From Methylobacterium pseudosasicola (GTDB lineage Bacteria; Pseudomonadota; Alphaproteobacteria; Rhizobiales; Beijerinckiaceae): 64,000 nt of DNA. The stretch lies in the NCBI RefSeq assembly GCF_900114535.1, contig NZ_FOTK01000001.1, positions 372,001-436,000 of the forward strand, written 5' to 3'. The translations under genes were made by a program, and so were the position numbers. The notes beneath the pieces are model-generated. The model was not told where the DNA came from. It ran no database searches and saw only the letters and a program-made list of their open reading frames with translations. Positions 17,637-25,492 of this stretch are shown in pieces; position 1 is the first letter of the stretch, and the number at the start of each line of letters is the position of its first letter.

Positions 17637-18332
17637 TCAGGACGCCGCGGGCGGCCTGATATCAAACAGGTCGTGGAAGGCCCGCCAGCCGGCGGGCGTG
17701 ACATCGAGCGCCCGCGAGCCCGGCTGCCGGCGGACCCAGCCCCGCTGCAGGCTATGCGTGCACAGCGCGGCGCCCAGTCGACCGGCGAGATGTGGGCGGC
17801 GCTCGCTCCAATCCAGGCATGGGCGGCACTGAAGCTTCGCCCGCCCGCCGACCACCGCGTCGAGACCGAGATCCGCCAGCCGATCCAGGCCCGCTTCCGT
17901 GACCAGCGCCCCGTCCTCGGCGATCTCGACCCAGTTCCGTGCGACCAGAGCATCGGCGAGCTGGACGCCGAGCCAGCCGGCCATGTGATCGTAGCAGGTT
18001 CGCGCCAGGCGCAGACGCGCGTCCCGCGGTCCTGTCCGCGGACGCTGCGCGGTCGCGTCCGAGGCAAGAAGCATGAGGCTTTCCAGCAGCCGCGCGACCT
18101 CCGGGCCGGCGAGGCGGTGGTAGCGGTGCCGGCCCTGCTTCGACACGGTCACGAGGGAGGCCGCTGCGAGTTGCGCGAGATGCCCGCTTGCCGTCTGCCG
18201 GGTGATCCCGGCGGCCTGCGCCAGTTCGGAGGCCGTCAAGGCGCGACCGTCCATCAGGGCTTGCAGCATGGCCACGCGCGCCGGATCGCCCACCAGGGCG
18301 CCGACCTGCGCGACCGAGACCGTCGTCACCAT
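17637..18332 (-). CDS. ArsR-family winged-helix transcriptional regulator
   Basis: A 231-aa protein from ATG 18332; the frame is open further upstream but only this start gives the family N-terminus. An ArsR-type winged helix occupies about residues 1-90: DPARVAMLQALMDGRALTASELA, then ITRQTASGHLAQLAAASLVTVSKQGRHRYHRL. The C-terminal 140 residues contain two cysteines (QCRPCLDWSER) and a DUF-like helical domain seen in some full-length ArsR proteins. It is divergent from an MFS transporter gene, and a perfect 11-bp-arm palindrome lies 42 nt upstream of its start. The likely scheme is self-repression plus control of the exporter. The inducer is unknown. Confidence 0.82.
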   Translation of the reverse strand: MVTTVSVAQVGALVGDPARVAMLQALMDGRALTASELAQAAGITRQTASGHLAQLAAASLVTVSKQGRHRYHRLAGPEVARLLESLMLLASDATAQRPRTGPRDARLRLARTCYDHMAGWLGVQLADALVARNWVEIAEDGALVTEAGLDRLADLGLDAVVGGRAKLQCRPCLDWSERRPHLAGRLGAALCTHSLQRGWVRRQPGSRALDVTPAGWRAFHDLFDIRPPAAS

Positions 18333-18373
18333 CGCTCCACCTCGCGGATCCGATCGTAGCGCGCTTCCACGGT

Positions 18374-18401
18374 GGATGCTTCGGCACTCACCGAAGCATC
18401 C
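18374..18401. promoter_or_regulatory. Perfect palindrome between the ArsR-like and MFS genes (probable operator)
   Basis: Arms GGATGCTTCGG (18374-18384) and CCGAAGCATCC (18391-18401) are exact complements around a CACTCA spacer. The site lies 42 nt before the regulator's ATG and 132 nt before the MFS ATG, the expected place for a dimeric winged-helix operator. No T-run argues against a terminator. Confidence 0.65.
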
Positions 18402-18532
18402 GGCCGGTTTCCTCGGCGATAGGGCCGGCCTGGGGCGGCGATCCCGACGACCTCCGAGGCCGAGCGCGGGACCGCCGGATCGGGCGGCGTCTCCCGTCGC
18501 CCCATTCACTCCGATCGCGTGGAGTTTCGGGT

Positions 18533-19792
18533 ATGGGCAGCCCATCGGGCTTCTATGGCTGGCATATCGTGGCCGCCGCCTTCATCGTCGCGGTGTTCGG
18601 CTGGGGTGTCGGCTTCTACGGGCCGCCGGTCTACCTGGAGGTGGTCCGGCAGGCCCATGGCTGGCCGATCACCCTGGTGTCCGGGGCCGTGACCCTGCAT
18701 TTCCTGGCCGGCGTCGGCATCGTCGCCAACCTGCCGGTGCTGCATCGACGCTTCGGCTTGCCCGCCGTGACCTTCGCCGGGGCCGTGGTGCTGGCGTTCG
18801 GTGTCCTGGGCTGGGCTTGGGCTCAGACCCCCGGGCAGCTCTACGCCGCTGCGCTCCTGACCGGCGCGGGCTGGCCAGCGTTGGGTGCGGCAGCCGTGAA
18901 CGCCATGATCGCCCCGTGGTTCGTCGCACGGCGCCCGGCCGCTTTGAGCATGGCCTATAACGGCGCGAGCATCGGCGGGGTCGTGTTCTCCCCGCTCTGG
19001 GTTGCGTTGATCGGCCGGGTCGGCTTTCCGGCGGCGGCCCTGATCGTCGGCGCCGTCATGGTCGGCACGCTCGGCCTGCTCGCGCAGATCGTGCTGCCAC
19101 GGACCCCCACCGCCCTGGGCCAGGTTCCCGATGGCGATGCCGGTGCAGCCGCGAATCCGAAGCTGGAGAACGCCCCCCTGCGCCCCGTGGCGCGCCTGAC
19201 GCGCGACCGGGCGTTCCTGACGCTGAGCCTCGGCATGGCCCTGGCGCTGTTCGCGCAGATCGGCCTGATCGCCCAGTTCGTCTCCGTGCTCGTGCCCGCT
19301 CTGGGGACGCAGGGGGCGGGCCTTGTGGCCGGGCTCAAGACCGCGGCGGCCATTGCCGGGCGGATGCTCGTCGGCTGGTGCATGCCGGCCGGTGCGGATC
19401 GCCGCGGCGTCGCAGCCGTCAGCCTGCTGGTCCAGGCGCTGGGCTGCGGCACGCTGATCCTGTCCGGCAGCACCGATGTTCCGCTGCTGCTCCTCGGGAT
19501 CGTCCTGGTCGGATCCGGCATCGGCAATGCGACCTCGCTGCCGCCGCTCATCGCGCAGGTCGAATTCGCCCGGGCCGACGCGCCGCGGGTGGTCGCACTG
19601 ATCGTGGCGATCTCGCAGGCCGCCTACGCCTTCGCGCCGGCGCTGTTCGGACTGCTGCGGCAGCTCGGATCGGACAACGCGATCTTCTGGGCCGCCGCTG
19701 CTATCCAACTCGCGGCAAGCGGCGCCTATCTCGCGGGTTGCCGCGCTTGCAAGCTGCGCCGGGGTGCGATCGGGCCGCTTCCACGCGCGTGA
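18533..19792 (+). CDS. MFS transporter
   Basis: A 419-aa protein from ATG 18533 with about 12 membrane helices. It begins GFYGWHIVAAAFIVAVFGWGVGFYGPPVYL, typical of the OFA/monocarboxylate-like MFS subgroup, and has the helix-4/5 motif WFVARRPAALSMAYNGASIGGVVFSPL. The central loop (about residues 195-225) is polar. Its substrate cannot be deduced. Divergent pairing with the ArsR-like regulator and the shared palindrome suggest an exporter or importer induced by a compound the regulator senses. The C-terminus ends CRACKLRRGAIG, with a Cys-rich cytoplasmic tail. It converges on flbD with a 23-bp gap. Confidence 0.85.
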   Translation: MGSPSGFYGWHIVAAAFIVAVFGWGVGFYGPPVYLEVVRQAHGWPITLVSGAVTLHFLAGVGIVANLPVLHRRFGLPAVTFAGAVVLAFGVLGWAWAQTPGQLYAAALLTGAGWPALGAAAVNAMIAPWFVARRPAALSMAYNGASIGGVVFSPLWVALIGRVGFPAAALIVGAVMVGTLGLLAQIVLPRTPTALGQVPDGDAGAAANPKLENAPLRPVARLTRDRAFLTLSLGMALALFAQIGLIAQFVSVLVPALGTQGAGLVAGLKTAAAIAGRMLVGWCMPAGADRRGVAAVSLLVQALGCGTLILSGSTDVPLLLLGIVLVGSGIGNATSLPPLIAQVEFARADAPRVVALIVAISQAAYAFAPALFGLLRQLGSDNAIFWAAAAIQLAASGAYLAGCRACKLRRGAIGPLPRA

Positions 19793-19815
19793 GACGGCCT
19801 CGCGTCCAAGACAGC

Positions 19816-21177
19816 TCAGCCGTAAGCCGCGCTCGCCCGGACGGCGCCGGGCTCGGCCACGTCGAGGCCGGCCGAGACGTATTCGTTGAGCTTGTTGCGC
19901 AGGGTGCGGATCGAGATGCCGAGGATCTTGGCCGCATGGGTGCGGTTGCCGAGGCAATGGTCGAGGGTGTCGAGGATCAGGTCGCACTCGACCTGCGCCA
20001 CGGTCCGGCCGACCAGGCCGCGGGTGGCGGCCTCGGCGGCCTGGACGGCGCGGCCGGCGAGCCCTTCCGTGGCGATCGACTCGCCGTCTGGGGACAGGAT
20101 CGCGTCGGGGCCGATCTCGGCGCCCGAGGCCAGCAGCACCGCCCGGTGCAGGGTGTTCTCGAGCTCGCGGACGTTGCCGCGCCAGGGATTTTTCAGCACC
20201 AGCGCCCGCGCCTCGGCGCTGAGCGGGCGGGCCGGCATGCCGTTCACCTCGGCGTATTTCCGGGCGAAATGGGCGGCGAGCTCCAGGATGTCGGCCGGCC
20301 GGTCGCGGAGCGCCGGCAGCTTCAGCGAGACGACGTTGAGCCGGTAAAACAGGTCCTCCCGGAAGGTGCCCTTGCGGACTTCCTCCATCAGGTTGCGGTT
20401 CGAGGTCGCGAGCACCCGGATATCGACCCGCACCGGGGCGGTGCCGCCGACCCGGTCGATCACCCGCTCCTGCAGGGCGCGCAGCAGCTTCGACTGCAGG
20501 CGCACATCCATCTCGGAGATCTCATCGAGCAGCAGGGTTCCGCCATTGGCCTCCTCGAAGCGGCCGATCCGCCGGGCGACCGCGCCGGTGAACGCGCCCT
20601 TCTCGTGGCCGAACAGCTCGGATTCGAGCAGGGCCTCCGGAATCGCCGCGCAATTGACCGAGACGAAGGGCTTGCCGGCCCGGTGGGATTTCAGGTGGAC
20701 GTGGCGGGCCAGCACCTCCTTGCCGGTGCCGCTCTCGCCGGTGATCAGCACCGAGGCCTCCGAGGGGGCGACCTGCTCGGCGAGCTTGACCACCCGCTCC
20801 ATCGACGGGTCGCGCCAGACGAATGCGGCGCGGTCGGAGGCGACCGCCTCCAGCACCGCGGCGATCAGCTCGGGATCGGGCGGGAGCGGGATGTACTCCT
20901 TGGCGCCGGCCCGGATCGCCGCGACCGCGGTCTGCGCGTCGGCCGAGACCCCGCAGGCCACGACCGGGGTGCGGATGCGCTCGGCCTCAAGCGCGTCCAC
21001 CAGCTCGCGCACCGCCAGCGACACGTCGATCATGATCAGATCGGCGCCCTTGGCGCGCAGGACGTTGAGGCCCTGCGGGATCGCATCCGCCTGCGTGACG
21101 GAGGCGCCGCGCCGCATCGCGATCTTGGAAGCGGTGATCAGCTCGCCGTTGAGCCGCCCGATCATCAGGAGCCGCAT
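19816..21177 (-). CDS. flbD: Sigma-54-dependent flagellar regulator FlbD
   Basis: A 453-aa response regulator from ATG 21177. An atypical receiver domain fills residues 1-115: Asp51 is kept (LIMIDVS) and Lys93 is present, but the acidic pair near the N-terminus is missing, as in FlbD. The AAA+ domain has Walker A GESGTGKE (147-154) and the sigma-54 contact motif GAFTGA (194-199). A Fis-type helix-turn-helix ends the protein (HAAKILGISIRTLRNKLNEY). In Caulobacter, FlbD activates late flagellar sigma-54 promoters and represses fliF. It is the last gene of the fliF-fliG-fliH-fliN-flbD series, the same order as in Caulobacter. Confidence 0.92.
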   Translation of the reverse strand: MRLLMIGRLNGELITASKIAMRRGASVTQADAIPQGLNVLRAKGADLIMIDVSLAVRELVDALEAERIRTPVVACGVSADAQTAVAAIRAGAKEYIPLPPDPELIAAVLEAVASDRAAFVWRDPSMERVVKLAEQVAPSEASVLITGESGTGKEVLARHVHLKSHRAGKPFVSVNCAAIPEALLESELFGHEKGAFTGAVARRIGRFEEANGGTLLLDEISEMDVRLQSKLLRALQERVIDRVGGTAPVRVDIRVLATSNRNLMEEVRKGTFREDLFYRLNVVSLKLPALRDRPADILELAAHFARKYAEVNGMPARPLSAEARALVLKNPWRGNVRELENTLHRAVLLASGAEIGPDAILSPDGESIATEGLAGRAVQAAEAATRGLVGRTVAQVECDLILDTLDHCLGNRTHAAKILGISIRTLRNKLNEYVSAGLDVAEPGAVRASAAYG

Positions 21178-21214
21178 GGTTCGTCCCTCTCAAATGTCAT
21201 GGCGTGAGGTGCAA

Positions 21215-21232
21215 GCCGCCTCGCGAGGCGGC
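21215..21232. promoter_or_regulatory. 18-bp perfect palindrome between fliN and flbD
   Basis: GCCGCCTCGCGAGGCGGC is fully self-complementary and lies in the 82-bp gap before flbD. It could be a regulatory site or, in RNA, a hairpin that tunes flbD expression relative to fliN. The fliN stop is followed by seven T residues on the minus strand. Confidence 0.4.
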
Positions 21233-21259
21233 GGTCTCCCGCGCAAAGTCCCAAAAAAA

Positions 21260-21592
21260 TCACTCGCCCTTGACGATCTCGGTCATTGTCACGCCGAGCC
21301 GGTCCTCGACGAGGACGACCTCGCCGCGGGCAACGAGCCGGTTGTTGACGAACACGTCGATCGCCTCGCCGACCTTGCGGTCGAGTTCGAGCACGGCGCC
21401 GGGGGCGAGCCGGAGCAGGTCGCCGATCGGCATCCGGGAGGAGCCGAGCACCGCCGAGACCATCACGGGCACGTCGAACAGCTGCTCAAGGTCGGCGGCC
21501 GTCTTCGGGGTGGTGGGCGTGTCGCGGATCGAGCCCGCGGCGTAGTCGGGATCGGTGTCGCCGAGCTGGGGCAGGCTGAAATCGTCGGACAT
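21260..21592 (-). CDS. fliN: Flagellar switch protein FliN
   Basis: A 110-aa protein, the usual FliN size. After a variable acidic N-terminus comes the SpoA (surface presentation of antigens) domain: LFDVPVMVSAVLGSSRMPIGDLLRLAPGAVLELDRKVGEAIDVFVNNRLVARGEVVLVEDRLGVTMTEIV, which covers residues 38-105. FliN forms the lower C-ring of the motor with FliM and FliG, binds export components through FliH and takes part in switching. It lies 9 bp after fliH and so is co-translated with the upstream genes. fliM is absent from the cluster. Confidence 0.95.
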   Translation of the reverse strand: MSDDFSLPQLGDTDPDYAAGSIRDTPTTPKTAADLEQLFDVPVMVSAVLGSSRMPIGDLLRLAPGAVLELDRKVGEAIDVFVNNRLVARGEVVLVEDRLGVTMTEIVKGE

Positions 21593-21601
21593 CCGGGCTC
21601 C

Positions 21602-22213
21602 TTAGGCGGTCGGGGGCAGGCCGAGGGCGTCGGCGACGGCGGCCTCGATGCGGGCGCGCTCGCGGACGATGCCGCCGTCGGCCCATTCGATGCGGGCATC
21701 GCCCGCCTGCATGTCGGGATCGCCCAGCACCACGAGACGGCCCTCGTAGCCGCGCTCGCGGGCGAGCTTCTTGACCAGGGCCTCGGCGTCCTCGACGAGG
21801 CCGTCATGCACGCGCACCACGAGATGGGGCACGCCGCGCAGGTGCTGGAGCGCCGTGCGGGCGGCCTCGCCGATGCTGGCGAGCGGGGCGGCGTCGAGGG
21901 CGTCGCCGGCGACCTTCCGGGCGATCAGGACCGCCACCTCGACCGCCTGCGCCTCGCGCTCGGCATCGTGCGCGTCGGCCCGGGCGAGGAGGGCGGCGGC
22001 GGCCTGGGACAGGTGGCTCAGCGCGTCCGCGAGCCGGCCCTGGATCTGGGCCTCGGCCTGGATCAGGCCCTCCTGCACGCCCCGGGCATGCGCTTCCACC
22101 TCCGCGTGGGTGGCCGCCTCGGCGGCGCGCTGGGCCGCCGCGCTCGGGCGTGGGCTGCGGAAGTCGGTCTCGAACAGGAACGGCTTCGCGGTCCGGGGCG
22201 ACGAGGCGTTCAA
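21602..22213 (-). CDS. fliH: FliH/FlbE-like flagellar export ATPase regulator
   Basis: A 203-aa protein whose reading frame begins at TTG 22211-22213, overlapping the fliG stop (TTGA); a GAGGAG ribosome site lies about 12 nt upstream inside fliG. The N-terminal 100 residues are a long Ala/Glu/Gln helix (AAQRAAEAATHAEVEAHARGVQEGLIQAEAQIQG), the coiled coil of the FliH/FlbE group. The C-terminal domain (RLVVLGDPDMQAGDARIEWADGGI) matches the FliH/YscL fold, including its conserved DGGI-type end. FliH holds the FliI ATPase at the export gate and C-ring. The position between fliG and fliN is the Caulobacter flbE position. Confidence 0.85.
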   Translation of the reverse strand: MNASSPRTAKPFLFETDFRSPRPSAAAQRAAEAATHAEVEAHARGVQEGLIQAEAQIQGRLADALSHLSQAAAALLARADAHDAEREAQAVEVAVLIARKVAGDALDAAPLASIGEAARTALQHLRGVPHLVVRVHDGLVEDAEALVKKLARERGYEGRLVVLGDPDMQAGDARIEWADGGIVRERARIEAAVADALGLPPTA

Positions 22214-23256
22214 TAGACCAGCTCCTCCTCGGCGCTGTTCTTGGCGATCATGATCTCGCCCTTCTCGGCGAGGTCCTTGGCGATCTCGGTCATCTTCGTT
22301 TGCGCCTCATCGACCTCCTTGAGGCGGACCGGGCCCAGCGAGGCCATCTCGTCCGTGAGGTTCTTGGCGGCCCGGGTCGACATCTGCCTCATGAAGAAGG
22401 CCCGGGTCGGCTCGTTGGCGCCCTTGAGCGCCAGGCACAGGGTCGCGCCGTCGATCCGCTGCATCAGGGTCTGGACGCTGCCCGGATCGAGCTTGAGCAG
22501 ATCCTCGAAGGTGAACATCAACTCGCGGATGCGCTTGGCCGCGCCGCGATTGGCCTGGTCGAGGGCGGCCAGGAACCGGCCTTCGGTCTGGCGGTCGAAG
22601 GCGTTGAACACGTCCGCCATCATCTCATGGGCGTCGCGGCGCTGCGTCTGGGCGATGGTCGAGACGAACTCGACCCGCAGGGTCTCCTCGATGTGGCGCA
22701 GGGCCTCCTTCTGCACCGTCTCCATGCGGAGCATCCGGTTCAGGACGTCGATGGCGAATTCCTCGGGGAGGATGGTGAGCACCTTGGCGGCGTAGTCGGC
22801 CCGCACCCGGGACAGCACCACCGCCACGGTCTGCGGGTACTCGTTGCGCAGGAACGAGGCCAGGATCTCCGGATCGACCTGGGCGATCGAGGCCCAGACG
22901 CGCTTGCCCGAGGCGCCCTTGATCTCGGCCATGATCAGGGAGACCTGATCGCTGGGGAAGATCTTCAGGAGCAGCGCCTCGGTGCGCTCGAAGTTCGACG
23001 AGATGCCGCCGCTGTTGCTGAGCTTCGTCACGAACTCGATGATCAGCCGCTCGACGGTGGCGACCTCCAGCGTGCCGAGCTGGACCATCGCGTGGCTGAC
23101 CTTCTTGACCTCATCCTCCTCCAGCATCTGCCAGATCGGCGCGCCCTCGGCCTCGCCGAGCATGAGCAGGAGCGCGGCCGCGCGCTGCGCGCCGGGCATC
23201 GCCGCGAAGGCGTCGCCGCCCTCGGCCGTCAGGGAATTCGCCAGTCCTGCCGCCAT
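22210..23256 (-). CDS. fliG: Flagellar motor switch protein FliG
   Basis: A 348-aa protein from ATG 23256, normal FliG length. N-, middle and C-terminal ARM-like domains are recognisable: AAALLLMLGEAEGAPIWQMLEEDEVKKVSHAM near the start, the EYPQ/TVAVVLSRV segment in the middle, and the charged torque helix with LTDEMASLGPVRLKEVDEAQTKMTEIAK near residues 305-335. FliG couples the stator (MotA) to the MS ring and reverses rotation. It starts 24 bp after fliF, and its stop overlaps the fliH start. The C-terminal charged residues expected for stator contact are present. Confidence 0.96.
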   Translation of the reverse strand: MAAGLANSLTAEGGDAFAAMPGAQRAAALLLMLGEAEGAPIWQMLEEDEVKKVSHAMVQLGTLEVATVERLIIEFVTKLSNSGGISSNFERTEALLLKIFPSDQVSLIMAEIKGASGKRVWASIAQVDPEILASFLRNEYPQTVAVVLSRVRADYAAKVLTILPEEFAIDVLNRMLRMETVQKEALRHIEETLRVEFVSTIAQTQRRDAHEMMADVFNAFDRQTEGRFLAALDQANRGAAKRIRELMFTFEDLLKLDPGSVQTLMQRIDGATLCLALKGANEPTRAFFMRQMSTRAAKNLTDEMASLGPVRLKEVDEAQTKMTEIAKDLAEKGEIMIAKNSAEEELVY

Positions 23257-23280
23257 CGTTCGTCCCCGATCCTCGACGCG

Positions 23281-24906
23281 CTACTCTTCCTGGATCCAAC
23301 CGCGCAGCACCTCGACGGTCTCGGCCGGGCTGGCCCGGACCATGTCGACGACGCGCTGCACGGTGTCGGCCTGGATCTGGCCGTTGATCTTGGCGAACTC
23401 CATCAGCCGGGCGGTCGGGCTGTCGCGCTCGATCATCGTGACCGTGGCGCCCGCGGCCGCCGCGGCGGCGGCCTCGGCGAGGGTCGCGGGGGCGGCCAGG
23501 GCCGGCGGGGCCGGGACGGGCGCCAGCACCTGCCGCACCAGCGGCCGCACCACCGTGAGGAGGACGATCAGGGTCAGCAGCGCCAGCACGGAGAGCTCGG
23601 CCATGCGCAGCACGTCCTCCTTGGTCGGCGCCAGCAGCGACTGGATCAGGCTCGGCTCGCTGAATTCCGGCACGCTCGGCGGCTCGGCAAAGCGGAGGTT
23701 CACGACCTCGATCTGGTCGCCCCGGGCCTTGTCGAACCCAACCGCGCTGCGGACCAGGGCGGTGATCCGCTCGATCTCGGCCGGGGGCCGCGGGGTGTAG
23801 GTCTGCTTGCCGTCCGGGGCGGTGGCGTAGATCCCGTCGACCACAACGGCCACCGACAGGCGCTTGACCCGGCCGCCTTCCGCGATCTCGGTCTTGGTGA
23901 CCTTCGAGATCTCGTAGTTGGTGGTCTCCTCGTTCTTGTTGGTCGCGTCCTTCGGGGCCGGGGGCTTGTCGCCGCCATTGGCGCCGGGCAGCTCGTTGCC
24001 GACTGTGACCTGGCCGTCGGCATTGCCGGTGACCGCCGATTCGGTCCGGGTCTGGGCCGAGCGCACGACCTTGCTCTCCGGGTCGAAGGTCTCGGAGCGG
24101 CTCTCGATCCGGTTGAGGTCCAGCTCGGCATTGACCTGCACCCGCGCCCGGCCCGGACCGACGATGCCGGCCACCACATCCTCGATCTGGCCGCGCAGGC
24201 GCCGCTCCATACCGAGCTGCCGGTCCTCGAGGGCGCTGGCGGCGTTGGAATCGGCGTCCTTGGCACCGTCGGCCAGCAGCCGGCCGCGCTCGTCGACGAT
24301 CGAGACCCGCTCGGGCTTCAGGCCCTCCACGGCGGAGGCCGCGAGGTGCCGGATCGCCCGCACCTGCCCGGCATCGAGATCGCCCATCAGCTTCAGCACG
24401 ATGGCGGCGCTCGGGGTCTCCCGGTCGCGCTCGAACAGGCGCCGCTCGGGCAGGACCAGGTGGACGCGGGCCGCCTGGACCCGGCCGATCGCCCGGATCG
24501 AGCGGGAAAGCTCCCCTTCCAGGGCGCGCAGGTGGTTCACGTTCTGCACGAAGTTGGTGGACGAGAACGCGTCGCCCTTGTCGAAGATCTCGTAGCCGAC
24601 GCCGGCCTGGACCGGCAGGCCCTTGCCGGCGAGGTCCATGCGCAGGCGGGCGAGGTCGGCCCGGGGCGCCATGATGGTCTGGCCGGTATCGCCCTTCGAT
24701 TCGTAGCGGATGCCGCGGCTGTCGAGCTCGCGGATCACGGCGGCCGAATCCTGCATCGACAGGTCGGAGAACAGCACGCCCATGTCGGGGCGCGAGACCC
24801 GCAGGATGATGAAGGCGAAAAAGCCGATGAGGGTCAGCGTCACCGCCGCCATGGCGGCGATCCGGGCCGGTCCGAGCTTCGTGACGAGATCGAGAACCGG
24901 CTTCAC
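23281..24906 (-). CDS. fliF: Flagellar MS-ring protein FliF
   Basis: A 541-aa protein with a GTG start at 24906; no ATG fits better and no strong ribosome site is visible. Two membrane helices bracket a large periplasmic part: about residues 20-40 (MAAVTLTLIGFFAFIIL) and about 425-445 (LALLTLIVLLTVVRPLV). Between them lie ring-building motifs with YscJ/FliF-type features (VHLVLPERRLFERDRETPSAAIVLKL) and the FliF C-terminal domain. The cytoplasmic tail that binds FliG is at the end (VDMVRASPAETVEVLRGWIQEE). It is the first gene of the basal-body operon and carries a CtrA-type box 71-85 nt upstream, as Caulobacter fliF does. Confidence 0.96.
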   Translation of the reverse strand: MKPVLDLVTKLGPARIAAMAAVTLTLIGFFAFIILRVSRPDMGVLFSDLSMQDSAAVIRELDSRGIRYESKGDTGQTIMAPRADLARLRMDLAGKGLPVQAGVGYEIFDKGDAFSSTNFVQNVNHLRALEGELSRSIRAIGRVQAARVHLVLPERRLFERDRETPSAAIVLKLMGDLDAGQVRAIRHLAASAVEGLKPERVSIVDERGRLLADGAKDADSNAASALEDRQLGMERRLRGQIEDVVAGIVGPGRARVQVNAELDLNRIESRSETFDPESKVVRSAQTRTESAVTGNADGQVTVGNELPGANGGDKPPAPKDATNKNEETTNYEISKVTKTEIAEGGRVKRLSVAVVVDGIYATAPDGKQTYTPRPPAEIERITALVRSAVGFDKARGDQIEVVNLRFAEPPSVPEFSEPSLIQSLLAPTKEDVLRMAELSVLALLTLIVLLTVVRPLVRQVLAPVPAPPALAAPATLAEAAAAAAAGATVTMIERDSPTARLMEFAKINGQIQADTVQRVVDMVRASPAETVEVLRGWIQEE

Positions 24907-24976
24907 GGGAGGGTCGCTGCACTCTGACGCTGGCGGCGCCCGACGGCCCGCCCGGCAGAAATTGCCCAGCCCATGG

Positions 24977-24991
24977 TTAGCGGGGCGTTAA
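24977..24991 (-). promoter_or_regulatory. CtrA-box-like site upstream of fliF
   Basis: On the minus strand TTAA-CGCCCCG-CTAA followed by CC; one mismatch from TTAA-N7-TTAA. It is 71-85 nt before the fliF GTG. Caulobacter fliF is a known class II CtrA target, which strengthens the call. Confidence 0.6.
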
Positions 24992-25036
24992 TGCCGGGCA
25001 CCGTAGCGACGCGAAAGATGGGCCCTGGAACGAGAC

Positions 25037-25067
25037 GAAGCCGCATCCGGGAGGCGGACGCGGCTTC
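25037..25067. terminator. Hairpin between sciP and fliF
   Basis: GAAGCCGC (25037-25044) pairs with GCGGCTTC (25060-25067), with further imperfect pairing inside. It lies 59 bp past the sciP stop. No T-run follows on the minus strand, so its terminator role is doubtful. Confidence 0.3.
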
Positions 25068-25125
25068 GGACGGCTTTTGTCGGGGAGATCGGGCCGCGCG
25101 ACGCGTGAACCCGGCTCCCGACGGC

Positions 25126-25401
25126 TCAATGCCGGTAATGCTGGATCCGGGTCGTCCGCAGCCCGGCCAGGCCGTGCTGGTCGATCGAGAACTGCCAGCT
25201 CAGGAATTCCTCGGTGGTCAAGGTGTAGCGCTTGCACGCCTCCTCGAGACTGAGGAGGCCACCGCGCACGGCGGCAACGACCTCCGCCTTGCGCCGGATC
25301 ACCCACCGGCGGGTGCTCGGCGGCGGAAGATCCGCGATGGTCAGAGGACTGCCGTCGGGCCCGATCACGTATTTGACTCTCGGGCGGCTGGGTTCGGTCA
25401 T
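25126..25401 (-). CDS. sciP: SciP-like CtrA inhibitor (DUF1153)
   Basis: A 91-aa protein from ATG 25401; the longer frame upstream is not family-like. The sequence contains VKYVIGPDGSPLTIADLPPP (residues 9-28), then TRRWVIRRKAEVVAAVRGGLLSLEEACKRYTLTTEEFLSWQ, the DUF1153 helix-turn-helix core, almost the same as Caulobacter SciP as I recall it. SciP binds CtrA at promoters and blocks RNA polymerase recruitment, limiting CtrA-driven genes to a cell-cycle window; it also binds DNA. In Caulobacter sciP lies close to fliF. Here it sits between flgD and fliF with its own CtrA-type box upstream. Confidence 0.93.
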   Translation of the reverse strand: MTEPSRPRVKYVIGPDGSPLTIADLPPPSTRRWVIRRKAEVVAAVRGGLLSLEEACKRYTLTTEEFLSWQFSIDQHGLAGLRTTRIQHYRH

Positions 25402-25454
25402 GATACGCTCTACACTCGACTGACCTGTCGAGCGTTGAAGGTACTTGCGCCCGC

Positions 25455-25469
25455 TTAAGAGATGTTGAA
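25455..25469 (-). promoter_or_regulatory. CtrA-box-like site upstream of sciP
   Basis: On the minus strand TTCA-ACATCTC-TTAA, one mismatch from the consensus, 54-68 nt before the sciP ATG. Between this site and the start is a CTCGAC-N6-GTCGAG palindrome (25415-25432). CtrA activation of its own inhibitor gene is known in Caulobacter. Confidence 0.5.
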
Positions 25470-25492
25470 GCGGATCACTCGGATATGATTCG

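Noticed and set aside
22150..24927. 925-codon plus-strand frame opposite fliG and fliF
   Set aside because: It is rich in Asp, Gly, His and Arg as expected for the reverse of GC-biased codons. fliF, fliG and fliH on the minus strand are unmistakable.
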